Positions 1-8,900 of a stretch of DNA of 16,973 nucleotides are shown piece after piece; the stretch's first letter is position 1, and every line of letters begins with the position of its first letter. The stretch is from an uncultured Gilliamella sp. (lineage in GTDB: Bacteria > Pseudomonadota > Gammaproteobacteria > Enterobacterales > Enterobacteriaceae): the NCBI GenBank assembly GCA_945291235.1, contig CALYQY010000051.1:1-16973 (forward strand), in the 5' to 3' direction. The notes beneath the pieces are model-generated. The model worked only from the letters and a program-made list of their open reading frames with translations, ran no database searches and was not told the DNA's origin. Position numbers and translations under genes: made by a program.

Positions 1-40
1 AATCACTTTTCCCGTCTGCTTTCGCTGACGCCGTGTCAGT
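1..40 (-). other. 5' end of an rRNA operon leader transcript (partial)
   Basis: Read on the minus strand, the bases after the predicted start A at 40 begin ACTGACACGG, the same start as the E. coli rrn P1 leader, followed by a short GTCAGCGAAAGCAGACGGG segment. The leader runs off the left edge before any P2 promoter, boxA or 16S sequence is reached, so the rRNA operon itself is inferred and not seen. Confidence 0.7.
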
Positions 41-100
41 GGATGCGCATTATAGGCACTTCATTTTTTTTAGCAAGTAAAAATAACAAATTCTTTAACT
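40..100 (-). promoter_or_regulatory. rRNA operon P1 promoter with UP element
   Basis: On the minus strand a -35 TTGCTA (76-71), a 16-bp spacer and a perfect -10 TATAAT (54-49) are followed by a GC-rich discriminator GCGCATCC (48-41) and a start A at 40. E. coli rrnB P1 has the same layout: TTGTCA, 16-bp spacer, TATAAT, GCGCCACC, then A and CTGACACGG. The bases at 100-77 are A/T rich, as expected for an UP element bound by the RNA polymerase alpha C-terminal domain. The short spacer and GC discriminator are the features that make rrn P1 sensitive to ppGpp and initiating NTP. In E. coli murI likewise lies directly upstream of rrnB. Confidence 0.88.
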
Positions 101-113
101 GTTCGAATAAGGT

Positions 114-938
114 TTAAACACCGACAACTTTAATGCATTGATATTTATTAAGATTATATTCAGATAATTTTTGAGCTAACTTTTCAACATATTGGTTATG
201 CGCTGTACTTAATATTAAGTTTTCTTTAGCGGGTGTTTTTGCTTGATGAACTTCATATTGATCTTTTAGCAAATTATAAACTCGTGAGGCAATAGCATTA
301 CCCGAATCAATAAATGTGGCATTAGGGAAAAGGTGTTTTAATTCTTCTTTTATAAAAGGGTAATGGGTACAACCTAGGACAATGGTGTCCGGGATCACTG
401 GCAAGCATAACCATGGCTGTAACAATTCTTTCAGTTGTTGCATATCGACAGCAATGCCTTGCAATTTATTTTCTGCAATATGCGCCAACTCAGATAATCC
501 CAATAACTCAACAGTGCAATCGGGTGCAAACTGTTGTATTAGATTGTTGGTGTAGGCTCGCTGTATTGTGGCTTTGGTTGCTAACAGTCCAATACATTTA
601 TTTTGAGTTATTTGACTTGCCGGTTTGATCGCCGGCACAACACCAACAATAGGAAAGCTGAATTTTTCCCGCAAGCTTGGTAAACAGATTGTGCTGGCTG
701 TGTTGCAGGCAATAACGGCTAAATCGATAGTATGTGATTTGCTAATTGTATCAATCACCGCAATGACTCTATCAATAAGAAAGCTTGAGGATTTATCCCC
801 ATAAGGAAACATTTCATTATCAAATGCATAAATATAATGCACATTAGGCATTTTATTATGGATTTCGTTATAGACAGATAATCCGCCAACACCGGAATCA
901 AACACCAATACTGTGGGAAGTTTTCTTACAATATTCAT
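114..938 (-). CDS. murI: Glutamate racemase MurI
   Basis: Interconverts L- and D-glutamate in the cytoplasm, supplying D-glutamate for peptidoglycan. The 274-residue protein has the family signatures: FDSGVGG near the N-terminus (residues 13-19, with the active-site Asp14), the first catalytic cysteine Cys78 in VIACNTAS, and the second, Cys190, in VLGCTHYPF. These two cysteines act as the paired acid/base residues in this cofactor-independent racemase. Length is normal and the frame is intact. The ATG at 938 has only a weak ribosome site (GCGAAAT) upstream. The gene diverges from metK, and its stop lies 37 bp before the -35 of the rrn P1 promoter, an arrangement also seen in E. coli (murI-rrnB). 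Confidence 0.96.
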   Translation of the reverse strand: MNIVRKLPTVLVFDSGVGGLSVYNEIHNKMPNVHYIYAFDNEMFPYGDKSSSFLIDRVIAVIDTISKSHTIDLAVIACNTASTICLPSLREKFSFPIVGVVPAIKPASQITQNKCIGLLATKATIQRAYTNNLIQQFAPDCTVELLGLSELAHIAENKLQGIAVDMQQLKELLQPWLCLPVIPDTIVLGCTHYPFIKEELKHLFPNATFIDSGNAIASRVYNLLKDQYEVHQAKTPAKENLILSTAHNQYVEKLAQKLSEYNLNKYQCIKVVGV

Positions 939-976
939 ATTTCGCTAGCAATGATTGGAAAAGTTAAACGAGCACT

Positions 977-1004
977 ATCGTAAATTGATTAGAAATTTAT
1001 GCAA
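977..1004 (-). promoter_or_regulatory. Candidate murI promoter
   Basis: The minus strand shows TTGCAT (1004-999), a 16-bp spacer, and TACGAT (982-977), each matching four or more of six consensus bases. A start near 970 would leave a leader of about 30 nt before the murI ATG. This is a consensus match by eye only. Confidence 0.4.
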
Positions 1005-1055
1005 GTAATTTTGTTTAAGGTAATACTGGCTTTTTGGCTAATAAATTATTAAAAT

Positions 1056-1079
1056 AGACGTCTAGATGGTAAAACTGCT
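1056..1079 (+). promoter_or_regulatory. MetJ operator (tandem met boxes) upstream of metK
   Basis: A perfect 8-bp met box, AGACGTCT, lies at 1056-1063. Two directly abutting 8-bp units follow in register: AGATGGTA (1064-1071, 4 of 8 matches) and AAACTGCT (1072-1079, 5 of 8). MetJ with S-adenosylmethionine as corepressor binds two or more contiguous met boxes, and metK is a known MetJ target in enterobacteria. The array sits 69-92 bp before the metK start, where a promoter is expected. I could not assign the -35 and -10 with confidence; a TAAAAT at 1050-1055 directly before the first box is one candidate -10. Confidence 0.72.
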
Positions 1080-1147
1080 AAATTTAAGCATTTTATATTA
1101 AAAGATTATATTTAAGCATTGCATTAAAAAAGTTAAAGAAGGTATAT

Positions 1148-2299
1148 ATGTCAGAATTTCTATTTACTTCAGAATCCGTTTCAGAAGGTCACCCAGATAA
1201 AATCGCCGATCAAATATCTGATGCTGTGCTTGATGCTATTTTAAAACAAGACCCTAAAGCACGTGTTGCGTGTGAAACTTACGTCAAAACCGGTATGGCT
1301 TTAGTTGGCGGTGAAATTACTACTTCAGCATGGGTAGATATTGAAGAATTGACCCGAAAAACGATTTACGATATTGGTTATACCAGTTCAGATATGGGGT
1401 TTGATGCAAATTCTTGTGCGGTGTTAAATGCAATTGGTAAGCAGTCACCGGATATCAATCAAGGGGTTGATCGTCAAAATCCATTAGAACAAGGTGCCGG
1501 TGATCAGGGTATTATGTTTGGCTATGCTACTAATGAGATGCCAAATTTAATGCCGGCAGCCATTAGTTATGCTCACGATTTGATGCGTCGTCAAGCTCAA
1601 GTACGGAAAAACGGCACACTTCCTTGGTTAAGACCAGATGCCAAAAGTCAAGTTACCCTTATTTATCAAGACGGTAAAATTAAAGGTGTTGATACAATTG
1701 TATTATCAACTCAGCATTCAGAAGATATCGAACAAAACACATTACATGAAGCGGTAATGGAAGAAATTATTAAACCAACCTTACCAGCCGAATGGTTAAC
1801 AGCCAGAACAAAATATTTTATCAATCCTACCGGACGCTTTGTGATTGGTGGTCCAATGGGTGATTGTGGTTTAACCGGTCGTAAAATTATTGTCGATACT
1901 TATGGTGGAGCAGCACGCCATGGCGGCGGTGCGTTTTCTGGTAAAGATCCGTCAAAAGTTGACCGTTCTGCTGCTTATGCTGCCCGTTATGTGGCTAAAA
2001 ATATTGTTGCGGCGGGACTTGCTGATAGATGTGAATTACAAATTTCTTATGCTATTGGTATCGCACATCCAACATCGATTTATGTCAACACTTTTGGTAC
2101 AGAAAAAGTTGCCCACGATAAGATCGTTGCTTTAATTGAAGAGTTTTTTGATTTAAGACCTTATGGATTAATTCAAATGCTTGATCTTATTAAGCCGATT
2201 TACCAACAAACCGCATCCTACGGCCATTTTGGACGAGATATTTTCCCTTGGGAAAAAACCGATAAAGCAGCACTACTACGCGATGCAGCAGGATTATAA
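1148..2299 (+). CDS. metK: S-adenosylmethionine synthetase MetK
   Basis: Makes S-adenosylmethionine from ATP and L-methionine in the cytoplasm, the methyl donor used by RlmJ encoded downstream and the corepressor of MetJ. At 383 residues it is one shorter than the E. coli enzyme. Signatures are [11 protein letters not shown] (residues 12-22, with His15 and Asp17 at the ATP and metal site), [12 protein letters not shown] (116-127) and the glycine-rich phosphate loop GGGAFSGKD (259-267). The ATG is preceded by AAAGAAGG at 1135-1142 with a 5-nt spacer. The leader from 939 to 1147 holds the MetJ boxes and a 10-bp direct repeat (TTTAAGCATT at 1083 and 1111). The 3' end overlaps sprT. Confidence 0.98.
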   Translation: MSEFLFTSESVSEGHPDKIADQISDAVLDAILKQDPKARVACETYVKTGMALVGGEITTSAWVDIEELTRKTIYDIGYTSSDMGFDANSCAVLNAIGKQSPDINQGVDRQNPLEQGAGDQGIMFGYATNEMPNLMPAAISYAHDLMRRQAQVRKNGTLPWLRPDAKSQVTLIYQDGKIKGVDTIVLSTQHSEDIEQNTLHEAVMEEIIKPTLPAEWLTARTKYFINPTGRFVIGGPMGDCGLTGRKIIVDTYGGAARHGGGAFSGKDPSKVDRSAAYAARYVAKNIVAAGLADRCELQISYAIGIAHPTSIYVNTFGTEKVAHDKIVALIEEFFDLRPYGLIQMLDLIKPIYQQTASYGHFGRDIFPWEKTDKAALLRDAAGL

Positions 2300-2786
2300 G
2301 CGAATACCCATTCACTTACACAATCAGGTAATGGCTTGTTTAAGAATGCACTTAAAACAAGCCAATCAAGTATTAAATACCCAATATGGCGAGCCTAAAA
2401 TTACTTATAAACCTAAAGGAAGTATTGCGGGCTGCGCCTATTTGGCGCGTTGGGAAATTCAACTTAATTCAAGAATGCTTATCGATAATGGCGCCGCCTT
2501 TATCGAAGAAGTCGTTCCCCACGAATTAGCACATCTGATTGTATTTAAACAGTATGGTAAAGTGAAGCCTCACGGAGTGCAGTGGCAATCGGTTATGTCT
2601 GAGATAATGGGAAAAGCACCGAAAACCACACATAATTTTGCCATTAAACGTGAAGATTACTTATATCATTGCCAATGTCAGGAACATCGTTTATCGAAAA
2701 TCAGACATAATAAAATTAATCACAATAAGACTAGTTATGTTTGTCGTAAATGCGGTACTATACTTAAACTCAAAAACACCATTTAA
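2283..2786 (+). CDS. sprT: SprT family zinc-binding protein
   Basis: Belongs to the SprT/YggI family, a bacterial relative of the SprT-like domain in the Spartan protease; its role in bacteria is poorly defined. Starting at ATG 2283 the protein has 167 residues, against 165 in E. coli, and its N-terminus aligns with the E. coli one. The metalloprotease-type motif HELAH (His80, Glu81, His84) follows FIEEVVP, with HG at residues 97-98, and a C-terminal zinc ribbon has Cys130/Cys132 and Cys154/Cys157. The reading frame is open further upstream inside metK, but the extra 34 residues are not family sequence. No ribosome site is visible; the 17-nt overlap with the end of metK suggests translational coupling. 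In E. coli sprT also lies close to metK. Confidence 0.9.
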   Translation: MQQDYKRIPIHLHNQVMACLRMHLKQANQVLNTQYGEPKITYKPKGSIAGCAYLARWEIQLNSRMLIDNGAAFIEEVVPHELAHLIVFKQYGKVKPHGVQWQSVMSEIMGKAPKTTHNFAIKREDYLYHCQCQEHRLSKIRHNKINHNKTSYVCRKCGTILKLKNTI

Positions 2787-2800
2787 TATTGAAACATTCG

Positions 2801-3418
2801 ATGCCTAAGTTTGATTTCCATTTTTATAAAAGCTCTATTTTCATTGTTGCACTTAGTGCTATTTTATATATTTTAGGTAATTTTCTTATTCCTCTTTATA
2901 ACGGGCTTAGTGTCACTATTGTTGAGCATATCCAATCACTTTTTTTATTATTTATGTGTGGTTATACCTATCATTATGCAAAAAGTGTGAAAAACCATAA
3001 ATCGCTTTATGAATTTTGGATCTGGACTATTTTTTGGTGGTTTATGCTTTTTGGTCGAGGTATTAGCTGGGGTCGTGACTTTTTCCCCGAGGTGCCCCGT
3101 TTCTACTATAAAATCATTGCTGGTATCGTAATGGGAATACCATTTTTAACTCTCTTTTTACCAACAATACGTCAAGAGATAGCTCGCCGTTATCAATATG
3201 AGCAAGTTCCAGTTTGGCATATCTTATTTGCGTTTCTCTTTTTAGGGATTGCCGATATTGCTGAACATCATCGTATTGGTCATCAATTGTTAGTTTTAAG
3301 TCACGAAAGAAAAGATCTTATTGAAGAGTTAATGGAAATCCCTTGTTTGCTTTGTTTAGCACTAACAACATTTTATATGCAAAAAAATGAGCAAAAGAGG
3401 TTAAATTCACCATGTTAA
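2801..3418 (+). CDS. Unrecognised polytopic membrane protein
   Basis: I do not recognise this family. The 205-residue product (ATG at 2801; a TTG at 2789 would add four residues) has about six hydrophobic segments near residues 12-33, 37-60, 70-90, 104-123, 138-155 and 176-193, so it should be an inner-membrane protein. It has no signal peptide beyond the first segment. Polar residues that may matter sit in or beside the membrane: FGRGISWGRDFF (84-95), GIADIAEHHRIGH (149-161) and DLIEELMEIP (172-181). The Glu/His/His and Arg/Asp groups could bind a ligand or metal, but that is speculation. It lies 14 nt after sprT and its end overlaps the rlmJ start by 7 nt, so it is probably translated from the metK-sprT transcript. 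Neither start has a clear ribosome site. Confidence 0.8.
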   Translation: MPKFDFHFYKSSIFIVALSAILYILGNFLIPLYNGLSVTIVEHIQSLFLLFMCGYTYHYAKSVKNHKSLYEFWIWTIFWWFMLFGRGISWGRDFFPEVPRFYYKIIAGIVMGIPFLTLFLPTIRQEIARRYQYEQVPVWHILFAFLFLGIADIAEHHRIGHQLLVLSHERKDLIEELMEIPCLLCLALTTFYMQKNEQKRLNSPC

Positions 3419-4254
3419 GTTATCGTCATAGTTATCATGCAGGTAATCATGCCGATGTGTTAAAACACATTGTGTTAACACTATGTATTGAATCATTAAA
3501 AGAGAAAGAAAAACCATTTTTATACTTAGATACCCATAGCGGAGCTGGTCGTTATTTGCTACAAAGTGAGCATGCCGAAAAAACTGGTGAATATCTTTCC
3601 GGTATAAATTTATTATGGCAACAAGCAACTGTTCCACAACCGCTTACCACGTATTTGCAGGTTTTAAAGCGCTATAATCCGTTTGACACGTTAAAATATT
3701 ATCCGGGTTCACCTTTGATTGCCAAACAACTATTAAGAGAGCAAGATAAGCTTAATTTAACTGAGTTGCATCCAACAGATTACCCGCTGTTAAAACAGGA
3801 ATTTAGTAAAGATAAACGAGCTAAAGTTTTACGAGAAGACGGGTTTGCACAACTTAAATCAAAGTTACCGCCTCCGTCCCGCCGTGGGATTATTTTGATC
3901 GACCCGTCTTATGAGATAAAAGAGGATTATCAAAAAATTCCGGCCGCACTTTATGAAGCTTATAAACGTTTTGCAACAGGGATTTACTTAATTTGGTATC
4001 CGGTTGTTTCACGCACTCAAACGCAACGAATGATCGACGGAATTATTAAGCTAGGTATTAAACGAGTTTCTCAATTTGAGCTGGCGTTAAAACCAGATAA
4101 TAATCAAAAAGGCATGACCGCTTCGGGGATGATAGTGATCAATCCACCTTGGAAATTACATAATCAAATGGAAACAATTATGCCATGGTTACTTTCCGTT
4201 CTTGATACAGAAAAAACCGGAAACTTTGTTATTAAAGAGTTAGTTTCTGAGTGA
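3412..4254 (+). CDS. rlmJ: 23S rRNA (adenine2030-N6)-methyltransferase RlmJ
   Basis: Transfers a methyl group from S-adenosylmethionine to N6 of A2030 in 23S rRNA. The 280-residue protein matches E. coli RlmJ in length and throughout: N-terminal MLSYRHSYHAGNHADVLKH, the SAM-binding region LDTHSGAGRY (39-48), YPGSPLI (97-103) and the C-terminal GMTASGMIVINPPWKL. The catalytic motif is DPPY in the E. coli enzyme, but here it reads DPSY (Asp164-Pro-Ser166-Tyr167); the serine codon TCT at 3907-3909 is one transition away from proline CCT. The catalytic Asp and Tyr remain, so activity is likely but not certain. The start overlaps the membrane gene by 7 nt; AAGAGG at 3395-3400 is an 11-nt-spaced ribosome site. 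It is the last gene before the terminator at 4274. Confidence 0.96.
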   Translation: MLSYRHSYHAGNHADVLKHIVLTLCIESLKEKEKPFLYLDTHSGAGRYLLQSEHAEKTGEYLSGINLLWQQATVPQPLTTYLQVLKRYNPFDTLKYYPGSPLIAKQLLREQDKLNLTELHPTDYPLLKQEFSKDKRAKVLREDGFAQLKSKLPPPSRRGIILIDPSYEIKEDYQKIPAALYEAYKRFATGIYLIWYPVVSRTQTQRMIDGIIKLGIKRVSQFELALKPDNNQKGMTASGMIVINPPWKLHNQMETIMPWLLSVLDTEKTGNFVIKELVSE

Positions 4255-4273
4255 GATTAAGATCGTATCCATT

Positions 4274-4302
4274 AAAAATGCGAGAACAATCTCGCATTTT
4301 TT
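4274..4302. terminator. Bidirectional intrinsic terminator between rlmJ and dgkA
   Basis: An 11-bp perfect stem (4274-4284 with 4291-4301) of sequence AAAAATGCGAG / CTCGCATTTTT encloses a 6-nt loop AACAAT. The GC-rich core is flanked by A and T runs on opposite sides, so the hairpin ends in a T run on either strand. It lies 20 nt after the rlmJ stop and downstream of the convergent dgkA, as expected for a shared terminator. Confidence 0.85.
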
Positions 4303-4386
4303 ATATTCGCTTTCACGACTATTTTGCTTAACTGATGCGCAATTTTTGTCAAAAACTTTCAGAAAATACCTACGTTTCAGTATAAT

Positions 4387-4755
4387 TTAGGGAAAATAGT
4401 GACAAGCAAACAGATAGATCCATAAGATGATTGTTAGCAATAAGGATAAGCAGACCGCCGCTGAACCGTAGTCCTTCGCTCGTCCGGATAATTCATGTCG
4501 CTCACTTCCAATTCTATCAACCACACATTCAATAGCACTGTTAATGAGCTCAACTATCATCACAAAGCCTATTGACCCAACTAGTAAGATTCGTTCGTAA
4601 ATGGAAAAATCAATAAGCATTACTATAATGTAAGCAACAACCAACAAGATGAGTTCTTGTCGAAACGCTGCTTCATTTTTAATAGCTGATTTAAATCCTT
4701 TTAATGAGTATTTTGTCGCATTGATAATGCGTTGTAGTCCTGTTGATTTTTTCAC
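4387..4755 (-). CDS. dgkA: Diacylglycerol kinase DgkA
   Basis: Small integral inner-membrane kinase that phosphorylates diacylglycerol to phosphatidic acid with ATP, recycling the lipid product of periplasmic glucan synthesis. The 122 residues equal the E. coli length, with three transmembrane helices (about residues 32-50, 54-73 and 97-118) and an amphipathic N-terminus. Signatures are NEAAFRQE (27-34), ELINSAIECVVDRIG (69-83) with the catalytic glutamate of the family, and RAKDYGSAAV (92-101). The start codon is GTG, with only a weak GGA upstream. It follows accA by 21 nt and probably shares its transcript. Transcription should end at the hairpin at 4274-4302. Confidence 0.95.
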   Translation of the reverse strand: MKKSTGLQRIINATKYSLKGFKSAIKNEAAFRQELILLVVAYIIVMLIDFSIYERILLVGSIGFVMIVELINSAIECVVDRIGSERHELSGRAKDYGSAAVCLSLLLTIILWIYLFACHYFP

Positions 4756-4776
4756 AATAACTGTCCAAATTTAAAA

Positions 4777-5736
4777 TTATCTTGCATAACCATAATTCAT
4801 AAGGCGTTGAAATCTTCTTTCAAGTAGTACCGGTAACTCCATACCTTCGAGCTCATCTAAATCATTAAGCAGTTGTGCTTTAAGTGATGCAGCAACGGCA
4901 GGATAATCTCGATGCGCTCCGCCTAGCGGTTCTGGAATGATTGAATCGATAAGATTTAACTTAATTAACTTATCAGCTGTCATATTCATGGCTTCAGCTG
5001 CAACCGGTGCTTTATCAGCACTTTTCCATAAAATTGACGCACACCCTTCCGGTGAAATAACAGAATAAGTACTATATTGTAGCATATTGACTTTATCCGC
5101 TACCCCGATAGCTAGCGCCCCGCCTGAGCCACCTTCACCGATAACGGTACAAATGGTCGGTACATTTAACCGTGACATTTCACGTAAATTACGTGCAATG
5201 GCTTCTGCCTGTCCACGCTCTTCTGCACCGATACCGGGATAAGCGCCCGGAGTATCAATAAAAGTAATAATAGGTAGTTTAAATCTTTCAGCTAATTGCA
5301 TTAATCTTAATGCTTTACGATAACCTTCTGGCGCTGGCATACCAAAATTACGGTAGATTTTTTGTTTAGTTTCACGACCTTTTTGATGACCAATAACCAT
5401 TACCGGGCGCTCATCTATACGGGCTATGCCCCCAACAATGGCTTTATCATCGGCATAAGCACGATCACCGGCCAACTCATCAAAATCAGTAAATATCTCT
5501 TTAATATAATCTAAGGTATAAGGTCTATTTGGATGTCTTGCTAATTGAGCAACATCCCAAGGCGATAAGCTTGCAAATATTTTTTTGGTTAACTCTCGGC
5601 TTTTTTGATTTAATTGTTTGATCTCTCTATCTAAATTGATATCTAATTCAACTTGTTGTGAATCAATGTTCTTTAAGGAATTAATTTTTGCTTCTAATTC
5701 CGCTATCGGCTTTTCAAATTCCAAAAAATTGTTCAT
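4777..5736 (-). CDS. accA: Acetyl-CoA carboxylase carboxyltransferase subunit alpha
   Basis: The alpha half of the AccA2-AccD2 carboxyltransferase, which moves the carboxyl group from carboxybiotin to acetyl-CoA to give malonyl-CoA for the FabD/FabH/FabF system encoded in the same window. The 319 residues equal E. coli AccA and align end to end. Recognisable blocks are the N-terminal [12 protein letters not shown] helix, [13 protein letters not shown], the crotonase-fold oxyanion region [18 protein letters not shown] and [21 protein letters not shown]. AccD and the biotin subunits are not in this window. The ribosome site GAGAGG lies 14 nt before the ATG, longer than usual. It is downstream of dnaE, as in E. 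coli, but after a 248-bp gap that may hold its own promoter. Confidence 0.98.
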   Translation of the reverse strand: MNNFLEFEKPIAELEAKINSLKNIDSQQVELDINLDREIKQLNQKSRELTKKIFASLSPWDVAQLARHPNRPYTLDYIKEIFTDFDELAGDRAYADDKAIVGGIARIDERPVMVIGHQKGRETKQKIYRNFGMPAPEGYRKALRLMQLAERFKLPIITFIDTPGAYPGIGAEERGQAEAIARNLREMSRLNVPTICTVIGEGGSGGALAIGVADKVNMLQYSTYSVISPEGCASILWKSADKAPVAAEAMNMTADKLIKLNLIDSIIPEPLGGAHRDYPAVAASLKAQLLNDLDELEGMELPVLLERRFQRLMNYGYAR

Positions 5737-5984
5737 AACGATTATGATTGCCTCTCGTTTATTTGTATTTTTTAAAAATACATTTTCTAATAAAGTATAC
5801 TGACTATTTCTTAAAATAAAATTAAGCCAATTCTACTATGTAATACTCATTGAAGTCATCAACATTTAACTGTCAGCTCTTCAATTGACTCAACATTACA
5901 CCATATTTAAATGGTGGTTGTTGCTTCATTTTTTCAATACCTAGACCATAAAATAGGCTCTTTAAAACACTCTTTTAAGGCGAT
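5737..5984 (-). promoter_or_regulatory. dnaE-accA intergenic region, possible accA promoter
   Basis: This A/T-rich gap has no credible gene. On the minus strand a -10-like TATACT lies at 5799-5794, about 60 nt before the accA start, without a good -35. Further upstream is a dyad CACCAT-ATTTAA-ATGGTG at 5899-5916 with 6-bp perfect arms and no T run after it on either strand, so it looks more like a protein site than a terminator. Directly after dnaE an A/T-only inverted repeat (TTTAAAA/TTTTAA, about 5960-5977) is too weak to call as a terminator. Confidence 0.3.
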
Positions 5985-8900
5985 TTATTCAAACTCAAAT
6001 TCGATACGATCATTACCCAATAAAGTTTTAAGTTCTACAATGAGCGCATCTTCCGGTACAACTCGCCATGTGGTGCCAAATTGAATACGCACAACACAAT
6101 CGTCACGATGATAATATAAGTTTACAGGTACACTACCATGACGATATGGTTCAAACGTTTGTTGGATTCGTTGTAACATCGGGCGGTTTGCTTCACTTTC
6201 GGTTAAAGTCACAGCGAGACCTTTAACGTATTTCGCTCTGGCATCTTTTAAATCAACCATATCTCTGACCGACATTTTAAGTCCGCCATTGAAATCATCA
6301 TGACTGACTTGTCCGGTGACAATGATGATTTTATCTTTGACTAACAGATGTCCAAATTTTTCTAAAGAGTCGGCAAAAAGCATGCCGTCAATACGGCCTG
6401 AGCGATCATCTAAGGTAAACAGACCAATTTTATTCCCTTTTTTGGTGATCCTAATTCGGGCATCAGCCACAATACCGGCAAAAGTTGCCATTTTGCCCCA
6501 ACCGGTTGGCGAAGCTTCGCTAATACGCACGCCACCAGCATAACGGTTTAGCTCTTTCAAATATTGGGTAACCGGATGGCCGGTCAAATACAGACCTAAT
6601 GCCTCACGCTCACCATCAAGTAATACTTGGGCGGGTAATTCCGGCACAGCAGCATAAGCATGTTCTACTTGTTCAGGCTCTTCAGCCAGAACGCCAAACA
6701 TATCTTCCTGCCCAATATCTTGGGCTTTGGTATATTGATCAGCCGCTTGCATTGCATCGTTAATACTGTGCAGTATTGCGGCACGATGCGGTCCTAATTT
6801 ATCAAACGCCCCCGCCATAGTCAGTTTTTCTAGTACACGACGATTAATCTTTTTCATATCTGTTCGTGCACAAAGTTCAAAAATATTTTTGAAATAACCA
6901 CCACTGTTGCGTGCTTCGACAATGGCTTCAATCGGTCCTTCACCCACCCCTTTTATCGCGCCGATACCATAAACAATTTCACCTTTATCATTAACGTGAA
7001 AATGATAAAGCCCACTGTTGATATCCGGTGGATTGACTTTAAGCCCCATTCGTAAACATTCATCGACTAAACCAACAATTTTATCGGTGTTATCCATATC
7101 AGCAGTCATTACTGCTGCCATAAATTCCGCCGGGAAATGGGTTTTTAACCATAGTGTTTGGTAAGAAACCAGCGCATATGCCGCTGAGTGGGATTTATTA
7201 AAGCCATAACCGGCAAATTTTTCTACTAAGTCAAAGATGCGCATGGAAAGTTCACCATTCACACCTTGTTTTTCTGCTCCTTCTTTAAATACCGATCGCT
7301 GTTTCGCCATCTCCTCGGGCTTTTTCTTACCCATTGCACGACGTAATAAATCAGCGCCACCTAATGTATAACCGGAAAGGGTTTGAGCAATTTGCATAAC
7401 CTGTTCTTGGTATAAAATAATGCCATAGGTCGGCTCTAAAATAGGTTTTAGTGATTCGTGTTGATGATTTATATCCGGATATGAGACCTCTTCCCGTCCA
7501 TGTTTACGGTCAATAAAGTTATCAACCATACCGGACTGCAAAGGACCGGGACGAAATAACGCAACTAACGCTATCATATCTTCGAAACAGTCGGGTTTAA
7601 GACGTCTGATTAAATCTTTCATCCCTCGAGATTCAAGCTGGAAGACTGCTGTTGTTTCAGCTTTTAACAGTAAATCAAAAGAGGCTTGATCGTCTAACGC
7701 TATACGAGTGATATCTACCGGTGGTTTGCCTTCTCTTAATTGGCGCTGATTAATCATCTTAATTGCCCAATCAATAATGGTTAACGTTCGCAAACCTAAA
7801 AAGTCAAATTTAACTAAACCAGCATATTCAACATCATTTTTATCAAATTGGGTAACAGGATGATGACCTTCCGGATCACAATAAATTGGTGAGAAATCAG
7901 TAATTTTTGTCGGTGAAATCACCACCCCACCAGCATGCTTACCAGCGTTGCGAGTCACCCCTTCTAACTGTCGTGCAATATCGATTAATGATTTGATCTC
8001 TTCATTGTTATCGTATAATTCTTGTAGTTGTGGTTCGACCTCAAACGCTTTTGCCAGTGTCATCCCCGGATCTAAAGGAATCAGTTTCGATATGCGGTCA
8101 ACAAAACCGTACGGGTGCCCTAGTACTCGCCCGACATCACGAATAACCGCTTTAGCCGCCATGGTACCGAAAGTAATAATTTGCGATACCGCCTCACGGC
8201 CATACATATCGGCCACATGATCGATAACCAAATCACGTTTTTCCATACAAAAGTCGACATCAAAGTCAGGCATGGAAACACGTTCCGGATTTAAAAATCG
8301 TTCGAAAAGCAAATCGAATGCAAGTGGATCTAAATCGGTGATTTTTAGCGCATAAGCAACCAATGAGCCTGCGCCGGATCCCCGTCCAGGGCCAACCGGA
8401 ATATCATTATCTTTTGACCACTGAATAAATTCCATGACGATTAAAAAGTAGCCCGGAAATCCCATTTGGTTGATAACATTTAATTCGGTTTCTAAGCGTT
8501 CATCGTATTCAGGTCGTTTTTGCTTTCTTACTTGCGGATCAGGAAACAAAAATTCAAGCCGCTCTTCTAACCCTTCCCGTGACTTATGCACCAGAAAATC
8601 TTCAGTGGACATATCACCGGTTGGAAATTGCGGTAAGAAATACTCACCTAGTCGAATGGTGACATTACAGCGCTTTGCGATTTCAACACTGTTTTCCAGT
8701 GCTTCCGGAATATCTGAAAACAGTTCGCACATCTCTTGTTCAGAGCGTAGATATTGTTCAGGCGAATAGTTTTTGGGTCTATTAGGATCTTCAAGTGTAT
8801 TACCGTCATGAATGGCGACACGAATTTCATGTGCTTCAAAGTCAGTTGACTTTAAAAACCGCACATCATTGCTCGCAACAACAGGCAAATCATGCTGCTC

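Noticed and set aside
413..628. Plus-strand open frame inside murI
   Set aside because: It lies wholly antisense to murI, has no ribosome site, and its translation has no recognisable family features.
2181..2282. Longer SprT starting inside metK
   Set aside because: The extra residues are metK sequence in another frame; E. coli SprT aligns from the ATG at 2283.
3407..3637. Minus-strand open frame over the start of rlmJ
   Set aside because: Antisense to a conserved gene with no start signals; an effect of low GC content.
4343..4355. TTTTTG-T-CAAAAA palindrome between rlmJ and dgkA
   Set aside because: A one-base centre cannot form a hairpin loop, and an A/T palindrome of this size is expected by chance in such DNA.
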